Notes under the pieces: generated by a model
Databases searched by the model: none
What the model was told of the DNA's origin: nothing
What the model saw: the letters and a program-made list of their open reading frames with translations, nothing else
Position numbers and translations under genes: made by a program
Shown here: one piece after another, positions 51,501 to 60,777 of the stretch
Layout of the letters: the number at the start of each line of letters is the position of its first letter
Position numbering within the stretch: position 1 is the first letter of the stretch
Assembly (NCBI RefSeq): GCF_000717995.1
Contig: NZ_JODM01000014.1
Location: forward strand, 124,001-188,000
Direction: 5' to 3'
DNA: 64,000 nucleotides
DNA from: Streptomyces violaceorubidus
GTDB taxonomy: Bacteria > Actinomycetota > Actinomycetes > Streptomycetales > Streptomycetaceae

Positions 51501-51560
51501 CTGCGGGCCGTACATGGCCGGTCGCGCAGTTCCCCGCGCCCCTTGCCGGGGCGCTGCTCC
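51501..51560. repeat. Streptomyces repeated intergenic element
   Basis: The stretch around GGTCGCGCAGTTCCCCGCGC and the following CCTTGCCGGGGCGC is a sequence I recognise as recurring in many Streptomyces intergenic regions, usually as a GC-rich stem (CCCCGCGCCCC... GGGGCGC) near gene ends. It lies between the isomerase and aldolase genes. Function unknown, possibly transcript stability or attenuation. Confidence 0.6.
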
Positions 51561-51589
51561 CCGCCCCTCGTTGAAAAGGACTGCCAGAC

Positions 51590-53629
51590 ATGGGTACGCA
51601 CCCCTCAGCCTCCGCCCTCCTCGCCCGTTCCCATCGGCTCGGCGCCGATCCGCGCAACACCAACTACGCCGGCGGCAACGCGTCCGCCAAGGGCACCGAG
51701 ACCGATCCCGTCACCGGGGGTGATGTGGAGCTGATGTGGGTCAAGGGGTCCGGCGGGGACCTCGGGACGCTCACCGAGGCGGGGCTGGCGGTACTGCGGC
51801 TGGACCGGATGCGGGCGCTCAAGGACGTCTACCCGGGCGTCGAGCGCGAGGACGAGATGGTCGCCGCCTTCGACTACTGCCTGCACGGCAAGGGCGGTGC
51901 CGCGCCCTCGATCGACACGGCGATGCACGGGCTGGTCGAGGCGGCGCACGTCGACCATCTGCACCCCGACTCCGGGATCGCGCTGGCCTGCGCGGCGGAC
52001 GGCGAGAAGCTGACCGCCGAGTGCTTCGGCGACACCGTGGTGTGGGTGCCGTGGCGGCGGCCCGGTTTCCAGCTGGGACTGGACATCGCGGCGGTGAAGG
52101 AGGCCAACCCGCAGGCCATCGGGTGTGTGCTCGGCGGGCACGGCATCACCGCCTGGGGCGACACCTCCGAGGAGTGCGAGCGCAACTCGCTGCACATCAT
52201 CCGCACCGCCGAGGCCTTCCTCGCCGAGCGGGGCAGGGCCGAGCCCTTCGGCGCCGTGATCGACGGCTACGAGGCCCTGCCCGAGGCCGAGCGCCGGGAG
52301 CGGGCGGCGGCGCTGGCGCCCTACGTCCGGGGGCTGGCCTCGCAGGACCGGCCGCAGGTCGGGCACTTCACCGACGCGGACGTGGTGCTGGACTTCCTCG
52401 CCCGCGCCGAGCACCCGCGGCTCGCCGCGCTCGGCACCTCCTGCCCGGACCACTTCCTGCGCACCAAGGTCCGGCCGCTCGTCCTGGATCTGGCGCCCAC
52501 CGCGCCGCTGGACGAGGCGGTCGCCCGGCTCAAGGAGCTGCACGCGGCCTACCGCGAGGAGTACGCCGCCTACTACCGGCGGCACGCCGAGCCCGACTCC
52601 CCCGCCATGCGCGGTGCCGACCCGGCGATCGTACTGGTGCCGGGCGTGGGCATGTTCAGCTTCGGCAAGGACAAGCAGACGGCCCGGGTGGCCGGCGAGT
52701 TCTACGTCAACGCCATCAACGTGATGCGCGGTGCCGAGGCGGTCTCGTCGTACGCGCCGATCGAGGAGTCGGAGAAGTTCCGCATCGAGTACTGGGCGCT
52801 GGAGGAGGCCAAGCTCCAGCGGATGCCGAAGCCCAAGCCGCTCGCCACCCGGGTCGCCCTGGTGACGGGAGCGGGCAGCGGGATCGGCAGGGCGATCGCG
52901 CGGCGGCTGGTCGACGAGGGCGCCTGTGTGGTCGTGGCCGACCTGAACGCGGAGAACGCGGCCGAGGTCGCCGAGGAGCTGGGCGGGGACGACAAGGCCG
53001 TCGCCGTGCGGGTCGACGTCACCTCCGAGGAGCAGATCGCCGACGCGTTCCGGACCGCCGTGCTCGCCTTCGGCGGGGTCGACCTGGTGGTCAACAACGC
53101 GGGGATCTCCATCTCCAAGCCGCTGCTGGAGACGTCGGCGAAGGACTGGGACCTCCAGCACGACATCATGGCCCGCGGTTCCTTCCTCGTCTCGCGCGAG
53201 GCCGCCCGGGTGATGACCGCGCAGGAGCTGGGCGGCGACATCGTCTACATCGCGTCGAAGAACGCCGTGTTCGCCGGCCCCAACAACATCGCCTACTCCG
53301 CCACCAAGGCCGACCAGGCCCACCAGGTGCGCCTGCTCGCCGCCGAGCTGGGCGAGCACGGCATCCGGGTCAACGGCGTCAACCCCGACGGCGTGGTGCG
53401 GGGTTCGGGCATCTTCGCGGGCGGCTGGGGTGCCCAGCGCGCCGCGGTGTACGGGGTGCCGGAGGAGAAGCTGGGCGAGTTCTACGCGCAGCGCACGCTG
53501 CTCAAGCGCGAGGTGCTGCCCGAGCACGTGGCGAACGCCGTGTTCGCGCTGACCGGCGGCGACCTGACCCACACCACCGGCCTGCACGTCCCGGTCGACG
53601 CCGGCGTCGCCGCCGCGTTCCTGCGATGA
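51590..53629 (+). CDS. rhaEW: bifunctional rhamnulose-1-phosphate aldolase / lactaldehyde dehydrogenase
   Basis: A 679-residue two-domain enzyme. Residues about 1-400 are a class II aldolase with metal-binding His in AAHVDHLHPD and VLGGHGITAWG; it splits L-rhamnulose-1-phosphate into dihydroxyacetone phosphate and L-lactaldehyde. Residues about 415-679 are a short-chain dehydrogenase (VTGAGSGIGRAIARRL, NNAG, catalytic YSATKADQ) that acts on lactaldehyde, giving L-lactate. This fusion is typical of Bacillus, rhizobia and actinobacteria. Its stop overlaps the kinase start (ATGA). Confidence 0.93.
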   Translation: MGTHPSASALLARSHRLGADPRNTNYAGGNASAKGTETDPVTGGDVELMWVKGSGGDLGTLTEAGLAVLRLDRMRALKDVYPGVEREDEMVAAFDYCLHGKGGAAPSIDTAMHGLVEAAHVDHLHPDSGIALACAADGEKLTAECFGDTVVWVPWRRPGFQLGLDIAAVKEANPQAIGCVLGGHGITAWGDTSEECERNSLHIIRTAEAFLAERGRAEPFGAVIDGYEALPEAERRERAAALAPYVRGLASQDRPQVGHFTDADVVLDFLARAEHPRLAALGTSCPDHFLRTKVRPLVLDLAPTAPLDEAVARLKELHAAYREEYAAYYRRHAEPDSPAMRGADPAIVLVPGVGMFSFGKDKQTARVAGEFYVNAINVMRGAEAVSSYAPIEESEKFRIEYWALEEAKLQRMPKPKPLATRVALVTGAGSGIGRAIARRLVDEGACVVVADLNAENAAEVAEELGGDDKAVAVRVDVTSEEQIADAFRTAVLAFGGVDLVVNNAGISISKPLLETSAKDWDLQHDIMARGSFLVSREAARVMTAQELGGDIVYIASKNAVFAGPNNIAYSATKADQAHQVRLLAAELGEHGIRVNGVNPDGVVRGSGIFAGGWGAQRAAVYGVPEEKLGEFYAQRTLLKREVLPEHVANAVFALTGGDLTHTTGLHVPVDAGVAAAFLR

Positions 53630-55080
53630 GCCCCGCCATCGACACCGGGGCGTACGCCGCGGTCGACCTCGGCGCGTCCAGCGGGCGCGTCATGGTCGGC
53701 CGCGTGGGCCCCGACCGGCTGGAGCTGACCGAGGCGCACCGCTTCAAGAACCGCCCGGTCCGTACGCCCGACGGGCTGCGCTGGGACATCCTGGCCCTGT
53801 ACGCCGGTGTGCTGGACGGTCTGCGCGCGGCGGGGCAGGTGGACTCGGTGGGCGTCGACTCCTGGGCGGTCGACCACGGTCTGCTGGACGCGGACGGCGT
53901 GCTGCTCGGCAACCCCGTGCACTACCGCGACACCCGCACCGAGGGCGTCGCGGAGCAGGTGTGGGCCTCGCTGCCCGCGGGGGAGCTGTACGCGGCGACC
54001 GGTCTGCAGTACGCGCCCTTCAACACCCTGTACCAGCTCGTCGCCGCCCGGGGCACGGCCCAGTTCGCGGCGGCCCGGCGGCTGCTGCTGATCCCCGACC
54101 TGCTCACCTACTGGCTGACCGGCGAGCAGGGCACGGAGCTGACCAACGCCTCCACCACCCAGCTGATCGACCCGCGCACCCGGGACTGGTCGCGACAGGT
54201 CGCGGACCGGCTGGGGATCGACCTCGGCCTGTTCGCGCCGCTGCGCCGCCCCGGTGACGCGGCGGGGCTGCTGCTGCCTCAGGTGCTGGAGGAGACGGGC
54301 CTCGCGGGGCCCGTACCGGTGACGGCGGTCGGTTCGCACGACACCGCCTCCGCGGTGGCCGCCGTGCCGGCCTCGGGTGAGCGCTTCGCCTACATCTGCA
54401 CCGGCACCTGGTCGCTGGCCGGTCTCGAACTGGCCGCCCCGGTGCTGTCAAAGGAGAGCCGGGCCGCCAACTTCACCAACGAACTCGGTCTGGACGGCAC
54501 CGTCCGCTACCTGCGCAACATCATGGGTCTGTGGCTGCTCCAGGAGTGCGTGCGGGCCTGGGGCGACCCGGATCTGGGCGAGCTGCTGCGGGAGGCGTCC
54601 GGGGTGCCGGCGCTGCGGTCGGTGGTGGACGCGGGTGACGCCGCGTTCCTGGCGCCGGGGCGGATGCCCGAGCGGATCGCCGAGGCGTGCCGCGCCTCGG
54701 GTCAGCCGGTGCCCGCGACGCCCGCCGAGGTGACCCGGTGCATCCTCGACTCGCTGGCGCTGGCCCACCGCGCGGCCGTCGAACAGGCGCAGCGGCTCGC
54801 CGGGCACCCGGTCGACGTCGTGCACGTGGTCGGCGGCGGCACCCGCAACGGGCTGCTGTGCCAGCTGACCGCCGACGCCTGCGGACTGCCGGTGGTGGCC
54901 GGGCCGACGGAGGCCGCCGCGCTCGGCAACGTGCTCGTGCAGGCCCGCGCCCACGGCCTGGTCGGCGACCTCGCCGGGATGCGCGGGCTGCTGGCGCGCA
55001 CCCAGTCGCTGACCCGGTACGAACCGCGCGGCGACACCGCCCGCTGGCGGGCGGCCGCGGCCCGACTCGCCGACCGGTGA
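53626..55080 (+). CDS. rhaB: rhamnulokinase
   Basis: A 484-residue FGGY-family kinase that phosphorylates L-rhamnulose at C1. Start AAVDLGASSGRVMVGRV with the phosphate-1 motif, and the ATP-binding ICTGTWSLAGLEL and VHVVGGGTRNGLLCQLTADA late motifs. It overlaps the aldolase by four bases (ATGA), so translation is coupled. It is the third catabolic gene; a short hairpin follows its stop. Confidence 0.94.
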   Translation: MSPAIDTGAYAAVDLGASSGRVMVGRVGPDRLELTEAHRFKNRPVRTPDGLRWDILALYAGVLDGLRAAGQVDSVGVDSWAVDHGLLDADGVLLGNPVHYRDTRTEGVAEQVWASLPAGELYAATGLQYAPFNTLYQLVAARGTAQFAAARRLLLIPDLLTYWLTGEQGTELTNASTTQLIDPRTRDWSRQVADRLGIDLGLFAPLRRPGDAAGLLLPQVLEETGLAGPVPVTAVGSHDTASAVAAVPASGERFAYICTGTWSLAGLELAAPVLSKESRAANFTNELGLDGTVRYLRNIMGLWLLQECVRAWGDPDLGELLREASGVPALRSVVDAGDAAFLAPGRMPERIAEACRASGQPVPATPAEVTRCILDSLALAHRAAVEQAQRLAGHPVDVVHVVGGGTRNGLLCQLTADACGLPVVAGPTEAAALGNVLVQARAHGLVGDLAGMRGLLARTQSLTRYEPRGDTARWRAAAARLADR

Positions 55081-55097
55081 ACCGGGGCTCCCCCGGT
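55081..55097 (+). terminator. short hairpin after rhaB
   Basis: ACCGGGG-CTC-CCCCGGT has perfect 7-bp arms and begins right after the rhaB stop. There is no T-run, so it could be an attenuator or transcript stabiliser between the rha and lut genes. Confidence 0.4.
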
Positions 55098-55128
55098 CAC
55101 AATCGGCCAATTAGTCTGCACTCGTCAT

Positions 55129-55139
55129 TCATCCGATGA
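55129..55139. promoter_or_regulatory. small palindrome upstream of lutA
   Basis: TCATC-C-GATGA, perfect 5-bp arms, 20 bp before the lutA start in the 78-bp gap after rhaB. It may be an operator for separate control of the lactate genes. Weak evidence. Confidence 0.3.
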
Positions 55140-55158
55140 TCGAACACAAGGAGCCGCG

Positions 55159-55914
55159 ATGCGTGTCGCTCTGTTCCTGACCTGCGTCAACGACACGCTC
55201 TATCCGGACACCGGCCGCGCCGTGGTGAGACTGCTCACCAGACTCGGCGTCGAGGTCGACTTCCCGATGGCCCAGACGTGTTGCGGACAGGCGCACTACA
55301 ACACCGGGTACCGGCACGAGGCCGAGCCGCTGGCCCGTCGCTTCGCCGACGTGTTCGCGCACTACGACGCGATCGTGACGCCCTCGGGCTCCTGCGGCGC
55401 GATGGTGCGGGAGCTGTATCCGCGGATGGGTGAGCGGGCGCGCGCCGAGGGGCGCGGGGACGCGCTCGCGGCCGTACTGGCGCCGGTGGTGCCGAAGACG
55501 TACGAGCTGACGGAGTTCCTGGTGGACGTGCTCGGGGTGACCGACGTGGGGGCGTACTACCCGCACACGGTGACCTACCACCCGACCTGCCACGGGCTGC
55601 GGAGCCTCGGCCTGGGCGACCGGCCGCGGCGGCTGCTGGAGGCGGTGAAGGGGCTGGAGCTGGTGGAGCTGCCGGGCGCGGAGGAGTGCTGCGGCTTCGG
55701 CGGCACCTTCGCCGTGAAGAACTCCGACGTGTCGGCGGCGATGGGCGCCGACAAGGTGCGCAACGCGGAGTCGACCGGCGCGGAGGTGCTGTGCGCGGCC
55801 GACAACTCCTGTCTGATGCACATCGGCGGGACGATGACGCGGCTGCGCACGGGCATGCGTCCGGTGCACATCGCGGAGATCCTGGCGAGCACCGAGGAGG
55901 CGGTGGCCGCATGA
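55159..55914 (+). CDS. lutA: L-lactate utilisation protein LutA (CCG-domain)
   Basis: A 251-residue Fe-S protein with two CCG domains (QTCCGQAHYNTGY and EECCGFGGTFAVKN), equivalent to LutA/LldE. With LutB and LutC it forms the flavin-independent L-lactate oxidation complex that yields pyruvate. The stop overlaps the lutB ATG (ATGA). It follows rhaB by 78 bp on the same strand, consistent with the use of L-lactate produced from rhamnose. Confidence 0.94.
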   Translation: MRVALFLTCVNDTLYPDTGRAVVRLLTRLGVEVDFPMAQTCCGQAHYNTGYRHEAEPLARRFADVFAHYDAIVTPSGSCGAMVRELYPRMGERARAEGRGDALAAVLAPVVPKTYELTEFLVDVLGVTDVGAYYPHTVTYHPTCHGLRSLGLGDRPRRLLEAVKGLELVELPGAEECCGFGGTFAVKNSDVSAAMGADKVRNAESTGAEVLCAADNSCLMHIGGTMTRLRTGMRPVHIAEILASTEEAVAA

Positions 55915-57389
55915 GCGGGACCTTCGTGGGGATGCCGGCCTTTCCGCGGGCGGCGCGGGAGGCGGTGGGCAACACCACGCTGCGCGGCAACCTGCGCCAC
56001 GCCACCCACACCATCCGGGACAAGCGGGCCCGCGCGGTCGCCGAACTGGAGGACTGGGCGGCGCTGCGCGAGGCCGGGAAGCAGATCAAGGACCACACGC
56101 TGCGCCACCTCGACCGGTATCTGGTGCAGGTGGAGGATGCGGTCACGGCCGCCGGCGGCACCGTGCACTGGGCCGCCGACGCGGACGAGGCCAACGAGAT
56201 CGTCGCCCGCCTGGTCGAGGCGACCGGCGAGAGCGAGGTCGTCAAGGTCAAGTCGATGGCGACGCAGGAGATCGCTCTCAACGAGGCGCTGGAGGCCCGC
56301 GGCATCCACGCCTACGAGACCGACCTCGCCGAGCTGATCGTGCAGTTGGGCAAGGACCGGCCCTCGCACATCCTGGTGCCGGCCATCCACCGCAACCGGG
56401 GCGAGATCCGGGACATCTTCCGCTCCGAGATGAGCGAGTGGGGCCGCCCGGCGCCCGAGGGGCTGACCGACACGCCCGCGGAGCTCGCGGAGGCGGCCCG
56501 GCTGCATCTGCGGGAGAAGTTCCTGCGGGCCAAGGTCGGCATCTCCGGCGCCAACTTCGTCGTGGCCGAGACCGGCACCCTCGTGGTCGTGGAGTCCGAG
56601 GGCAACGGGCGGATGTGCCTCACCCTGCCCGAGACGCTGATCTCGGTCGTCGGCATCGAGAAGATCGTGCCGAGGTGGCAGGACCTGGAGGTGTTCCTGC
56701 AGACCCTCCCCCGCTCCTCCACCGCCGAACGCATGAACCCGTACACGTCCATGTGGACCGGCACCACCGACGAGGACGGCCCGCGCGCCTTCCATCTGGT
56801 CCTGCTGGACAACGGCCGCACCGACACCCTCGCCGACGAGGTCGGCCGCCAGGCGCTGCGCTGCATCCGCTGCTCGGCCTGCCTGAACGTGTGCCCGGTG
56901 TACGAGCGGGCCGGCGGCCACGCCTACGGCTCGGTGTACCCGGGCCCGATCGGCGCCATCCTCAGCCCCCAGCTGCGGGGCACCGGCAGCGAGATCGACG
57001 CGTCCCTGCCGTACGCGTCCTCGCTGTGCGGGGCCTGCTACGAGGTGTGCCCGGTCGCCATCGACATCCCCGAGGTGCTGGTGCACCTGCGGGAGCGGGT
57101 GGTGCAGGGCGGGCCGGCGGTCCGGGGCGGCAACCGGGTCGTGCTGAAGCCCGCCAAGGGGCATGCCGCCGAGCGGGCGGCGATGCGGGCGGCGCAGTGG
57201 GCGTTCACGCACCCGGGCGCGCTGCGCACGGGGCAGCGGCTGGCCTCGCGCACCCGTCGGCTGCATCCGCGCACGCTGCCCGGTCCCGGCCGGGCGTGGA
57301 GCGGCAGCCGGGACCTCCCGGCGGTGCCCGCGGAGCCGTTCCGGGACTGGTGGCAGCGCACGCGCGGTGGGAAGGGCGGAGCGAAGTGA
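55911..57389 (+). CDS. lutB: L-lactate utilisation Fe-S protein LutB
   Basis: A 492-residue protein with an N-terminal LUD domain and a C-terminal ferredoxin-like part with two clusters: CIRCSACLNVCPVYERAGGH and CGACYEVCPVAIDIP. This is LutB/LldF. The end is helical and basic (RLASRTRRLHPRTL). It is coupled at both ends, ATGA with lutA and GTGA with lutC. Confidence 0.94.
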   Translation: MSGTFVGMPAFPRAAREAVGNTTLRGNLRHATHTIRDKRARAVAELEDWAALREAGKQIKDHTLRHLDRYLVQVEDAVTAAGGTVHWAADADEANEIVARLVEATGESEVVKVKSMATQEIALNEALEARGIHAYETDLAELIVQLGKDRPSHILVPAIHRNRGEIRDIFRSEMSEWGRPAPEGLTDTPAELAEAARLHLREKFLRAKVGISGANFVVAETGTLVVVESEGNGRMCLTLPETLISVVGIEKIVPRWQDLEVFLQTLPRSSTAERMNPYTSMWTGTTDEDGPRAFHLVLLDNGRTDTLADEVGRQALRCIRCSACLNVCPVYERAGGHAYGSVYPGPIGAILSPQLRGTGSEIDASLPYASSLCGACYEVCPVAIDIPEVLVHLRERVVQGGPAVRGGNRVVLKPAKGHAAERAAMRAAQWAFTHPGALRTGQRLASRTRRLHPRTLPGPGRAWSGSRDLPAVPAEPFRDWWQRTRGGKGGAK

Positions 57390-58033
57390 GCAGCAGGGAA
57401 CGCATCCTGGGCCGGGTCCGGCGCGCGCTGGCGGACGTGCCGGACGACGCCGGGCCCTACGAGGAGGCCGTCGCCCGGGACTATCTGCGCGAGCACGGGC
57501 GGCGGTCGGTGCCGGAGACGGTGGACCTCCTCGCCGAGAACCTGGCGGACTACCGGGCCCTCGTGCACCGGTGCGCGGACGGGCAGCTGTCCGAGTTGCT
57601 GGCCCGTCTCCTGTCCGCGCACGGTTCGCGGACCGTGGTGGTACCTCCCGGGTTGCCGGCGCAGTGGCTGACGGCCGTCGAGGCGTCCGTCGTCCAGGAC
57701 CTGGCGTCGAGTACGGCACCGGAACTCGACGAGGTCGACAGCGTGGTCACCGCTTGCGCCGTCGCCGTCGCGGAGACCGGCACGATCGTCCTGGACGGCT
57801 CCCCCGACCAGGGGCGGCGGCGCATCACCCTCGTCCCCGACCACCACATCTGCGTGGTGCGGGTACCCGGCCAGGTCGTGTCGTCGGTGCCCGAGGCCCT
57901 GGAACGCCTCGACCCGGTGCGGCCGTTGACGTGGATCTCCGGGCCCTCCGCCACCAGCGACATCGAGCTGGACCGGGTCGAGGGGGTGCACGGCCCGCGC
58001 ACCCTGGAGGTGGTCCTGCTGGGCGACTCGTAG
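57386..58033 (+). CDS. lutC: L-lactate utilisation protein LutC (LUD domain)
   Basis: A 215-residue LUD-domain protein. GTG start overlaps the lutB stop (GTGA). Characteristic stretches: RERILGRVRRALADVP, CAVAVAETGTIVLDGSPDQGRRRITLVPDHHICVV (quoted in part as AVAETGTIVLDGSPDQGRR), and the SATSDIELDRVEGVHGPR end. It completes the LutABC set. Confidence 0.94.
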   Translation: MSSRERILGRVRRALADVPDDAGPYEEAVARDYLREHGRRSVPETVDLLAENLADYRALVHRCADGQLSELLARLLSAHGSRTVVVPPGLPAQWLTAVEASVVQDLASSTAPELDEVDSVVTACAVAVAETGTIVLDGSPDQGRRRITLVPDHHICVVRVPGQVVSSVPEALERLDPVRPLTWISGPSATSDIELDRVEGVHGPRTLEVVLLGDS

Positions 58034-58157
58034 CGCGGCGGGTGTCGCTGGGTACACCCCCCGATACGGGTTCTGCACCCAGTGTGGCCCGGGACCACTC
58101 TCCGTAACGTCTTCCACGAGGCACCGCACAGGGCGTGCCACACGGAAGGTGATCGAG

Positions 58158-58943
58158 ATGTTTCGCTCCGGCGCACGAGGCAATCACGACCCGGGCCCCG
58201 CCCCCGAGGCCCTCCGGCTCGTCAAGGTGACCCGGACGTACGGCTCGGCGGAGAACGCCGTGACCGCCCTGGACGGGGTGACGCTGAGTCTGGGACGCGG
58301 CACGTTCACCGCGGTGATGGGACCCTCCGGTTCGGGCAAGTCCACGCTGCTCCAGTGCGCGGCGGGCCTCGACCGGCCGGACGGCGGCATCGTGTGCGTG
58401 GACGGCAAGGAGCTGACGGGCGGCGGCGAGGCGGAGCTGACCAGGTTCCGGCGCGGCCGGGTCGGGTTCGTGTTCCAGCAGTACAACCTGCTGGAGACGC
58501 TGACCGCCGCGCAGAACACGGTGCTGCCGCTCAAGCTGGCCGGACGGCGCGTCGACCGCGGGCGGGCGCGGGAGATCCTGACGTCGGTCGGTCTCGGGGA
58601 CCGGCTCGGACACCGGCCCGACCAGCTCTCCGGCGGTCAGCGGCAGCGGGTGGCGATCGCGCGGGCGCTGGTCACCGAACCGCGGGTGATCTTCGCGGAC
58701 GAGCCGACGGGAGCGCTGGACACGGGCAGCGCCCGGCAGGTGCTGCTGCTCCTCCAGGAGGCGGTGCGGGTGCACGGGCGGACCGTGGTGATGGTGACGC
58801 ACGACCCGCTCGCCGCCTCGTACGCCGACTCGGTGGTCTTCCTCGCCGACGGCCGGCTGGCGGGGCGGATGGACGCGCCGACCCCGGAGGCGGTCGCGGA
58901 GCGCCTCGCACACCTGGGCGACGACGTGCCGGCGGGGGTGTGA
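58158..58943 (+). CDS. ABC transporter ATP-binding protein (MacB/LolD type)
   Basis: A 261-residue ATPase. Walker A MGPSGSGKSTLLQ, Q-loop FQQYNLL, signature LSGGQRQRVAIARAL, Walker B VIFADEPTGALD, H-loop VMVTHDP. The LNLL-type Q-loop and DEPTGALD are typical of MacB/LolD exporters acting with FtsX-like permeases. The ATG was preferred to a GTG at 58149 because GGAAGG is better spaced. It precedes its permease by 3 bp. Confidence 0.93.
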   Translation: MFRSGARGNHDPGPAPEALRLVKVTRTYGSAENAVTALDGVTLSLGRGTFTAVMGPSGSGKSTLLQCAAGLDRPDGGIVCVDGKELTGGGEAELTRFRRGRVGFVFQQYNLLETLTAAQNTVLPLKLAGRRVDRGRAREILTSVGLGDRLGHRPDQLSGGQRQRVAIARALVTEPRVIFADEPTGALDTGSARQVLLLLQEAVRVHGRTVVMVTHDPLAASYADSVVFLADGRLAGRMDAPTPEAVAERLAHLGDDVPAGV

Positions 58944-58946
58944 GCG

Positions 58947-60257
58947 ATGTTCGTACTGGCTCTCCGCTCGATCCGGCGCCGTCCCGGGCGGTCCCTGGCG
59001 ACGCTGCTGTCCGCCTTCCTGGGGGCGGCGGTCGTCATGACGTTCAACTCGATGCACGACACCGCCGGACAGGGCGGCGTCGACCCGGTCAGCTCGGAGA
59101 CGCTGGGCACGGCGGCGGGGGTCGTCGGCGGGTACGGCACCCTGCTGGTGTTCTTCGCGGTGGCCTCGACGCTGACGGTCAACGTGCGGCAGCGCACCGG
59201 CGAGCTGGAGCTGCTGCGCTGCTCGGGGGCGACACCGGCGCAGATCAAGCGGATGGTCGTCGGCGAGGCGGTGGCCGTGGCCCTGGTGGGCTCGGCGCTG
59301 GCGGTCGGCCCGGCGACGCTCGGCGGGCGGGTGCTGCTGGACCTGTTCCAGGACAGCGGCCAGGTGGCGCGGTCCGTGGACTACGCCTTCGGCCCCGTCG
59401 CGCTGCTCAGCGGGGTGAGCCTCACCCTGCTGGCGTCCGCGGGCGCCGCGTTCCGGGCGGTACGGCGCCTGACGCGGGGCCGTCGGGAGCGGGCCCGGGC
59501 GAAGCGGTTCCTGGCCTGTGCGGCGCTGGCCGTCGGAGCCGCGGGTGCCTGCTCCACCTTCCTGTTCTCGGCGACGGACGAGGCGCTGATGGCGGCGCCG
59601 GCCAACGGGGCCATCCTGCTGTCGGCCGGTTTCGCGCTGCTGTCGCCACGGCTGCTGAAGGGCGTGCTGAACCGGTTGCCGCTGAGCGGTGCGAGCGGCT
59701 GGCTGGCCGTGCGCAATCTGCGCGAGCGCACGGAGCATCTGGCCGGGATCCTCGTGTCGTTGATCACGTTCACCGCCGTGTCGACGGCGACGCTCACGAT
59801 GCAGGCCGTGGAGAGCAACGCGGTGAGGGCCTCCGGTCTGGTGAAGTCGGTCGACGCCAAGAACCTGGAGACGCTCAACCTCACGGTGGTCGGCGTCATC
59901 GCGGTGTTCGTCTGCGTGATGCTGGTCAACTCGCTGTACGCGGCGACGACGTACCGCTCGCGTGAATTCGGTCAGCAGCGGCTGGCGGGGGCGACGCCGG
60001 GGCAGGTGCTGGGCGTGGTGGCCGCCGAGGGCGTGATCCTCACGGTGACGGGGATCTTCTTCGGCACCGTGGCCGCGCTGGCCGGTGTGGTGCCGTTCAC
60101 GGTGGTGCGCACCGACGCGGTGCTGCCGGACCAGTTCCTCGGGGTGTGGCTCGCGATGGTGGCGGTCTCCGCGGCGGCGACGCTGGGGACGAGCCTGGGC
60201 ACGGCCCGGCGGGTGCTGCGCACCCCGGCGGTGGGCGCGGTGACGCTCGCCGCCTGA
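58947..60257 (+). CDS. FtsX-family ABC transporter permease
   Basis: A 436-residue permease with two FtsX/MacB-type membrane blocks: an N-terminal helix after a basic start (RSIRRRPGRSLATLLSAFLGAAVV), then GTLLVFFAVASTLTVNVRQRTGELELLRCSGATPAQIKRM (quoted in part as GELELLRCSGATPAQIKRM) and a second repeat with YRSREFGQQRLAGATPGQVL. The large periplasmic MacB domain is short here. It probably exports a lipid or peptide, or resists an antimicrobial. A strong terminator follows its stop. Confidence 0.9.
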   Translation: MFVLALRSIRRRPGRSLATLLSAFLGAAVVMTFNSMHDTAGQGGVDPVSSETLGTAAGVVGGYGTLLVFFAVASTLTVNVRQRTGELELLRCSGATPAQIKRMVVGEAVAVALVGSALAVGPATLGGRVLLDLFQDSGQVARSVDYAFGPVALLSGVSLTLLASAGAAFRAVRRLTRGRRERARAKRFLACAALAVGAAGACSTFLFSATDEALMAAPANGAILLSAGFALLSPRLLKGVLNRLPLSGASGWLAVRNLRERTEHLAGILVSLITFTAVSTATLTMQAVESNAVRASGLVKSVDAKNLETLNLTVVGVIAVFVCVMLVNSLYAATTYRSREFGQQRLAGATPGQVLGVVAAEGVILTVTGIFFGTVAALAGVVPFTVVRTDAVLPDQFLGVWLAMVAVSAAATLGTSLGTARRVLRTPAVGAVTLAA

Positions 60258-60272
60258 GCGGCACGGGCAAGA

Positions 60273-60316
60273 GGGTGGGGGCGACCGCCGCGGCGGTCGC
60301 CCCCACCCCCCTTTTT
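60273..60316. terminator. strong rho-independent terminator
   Basis: Perfect 17-bp arms, GGGTGGGGGCGACCGCC and its complement, with GC at the centre, followed by CCCCTTTTTCC. It sits 16 bp after the permease stop and 20 bp before the convergent cupin gene's end. The clearest terminator in the window. Confidence 0.93.
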
Positions 60317-60338
60317 CCGCTGTCTGCCGGACGTCCGG

Positions 60339-60698
60339 CTAGTCGGCCTTGGCGTACTCCTTCGCCATGCTGCCGGCGAAGTCGTACACGACGCACTGGG
60401 CGTCGCCGACGACCCAGGCGTCGTGGCCGGGCGAACAGACGAAGACGTCGCCGGGACCCACCTCGCTCTCGGTGCCGTCGTCCATGCGGACGTGCATGCG
60501 TCCCTCGACCACATAGCAGTTGTGGTGGATCATGCAGCTGTCGGTGCCGGCGATCGGCGCCACGGACTCCGACCAGCGCCACCCGGGTTCGAAGGTGGCG
60601 ACGGCGAAGTCGAGTCCTTCCATGTGCACGGCCTCGATGTGCCCACGGGGGAAATCGCGCCGCTCGTCCGGCTTGTCGAGCGTCTTTGCCTCCAGCAT
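60339..60698 (-). CDS. cupin-domain protein
   Basis: A 119-residue single cupin barrel. Motif 1 around MIHHNCYVVEGRMHVRMDDG and motif 2 around GDVFVCSPGHDAWVVGD give the metal-binding His/Glu set. Start MLEAKTLDKPD with GGAG 8 bp upstream. Cupins of this kind are small oxygenases, isomerases or sensors; the reaction is unknown. It lies beyond the threonine dehydratase on the same strand with an 80-bp gap, so a functional link is possible but not shown. Confidence 0.88.
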   Translation of the reverse strand: MLEAKTLDKPDERRDFPRGHIEAVHMEGLDFAVATFEPGWRWSESVAPIAGTDSCMIHHNCYVVEGRMHVRMDDGTESEVGPGDVFVCSPGHDAWVVGDAQCVVYDFAGSMAKEYAKAD

Positions 60699-60777
60699 GA
60701 CGCTGCTCCTTTCCCTGGCCCCACCACTCCATCGTCCGCCTGTCAACTCGACACCGCCATCCGGGGGAGGCGGGCCG

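Noticed and set aside
51736..53625. Extension of the rhaB frame 1.9 kb upstream (1,114 residues)
   Set aside because: The upstream part is the out-of-frame reading of the aldolase/dehydrogenase; the ATG at 53626 overlaps that gene's stop and begins the FGGY homology.
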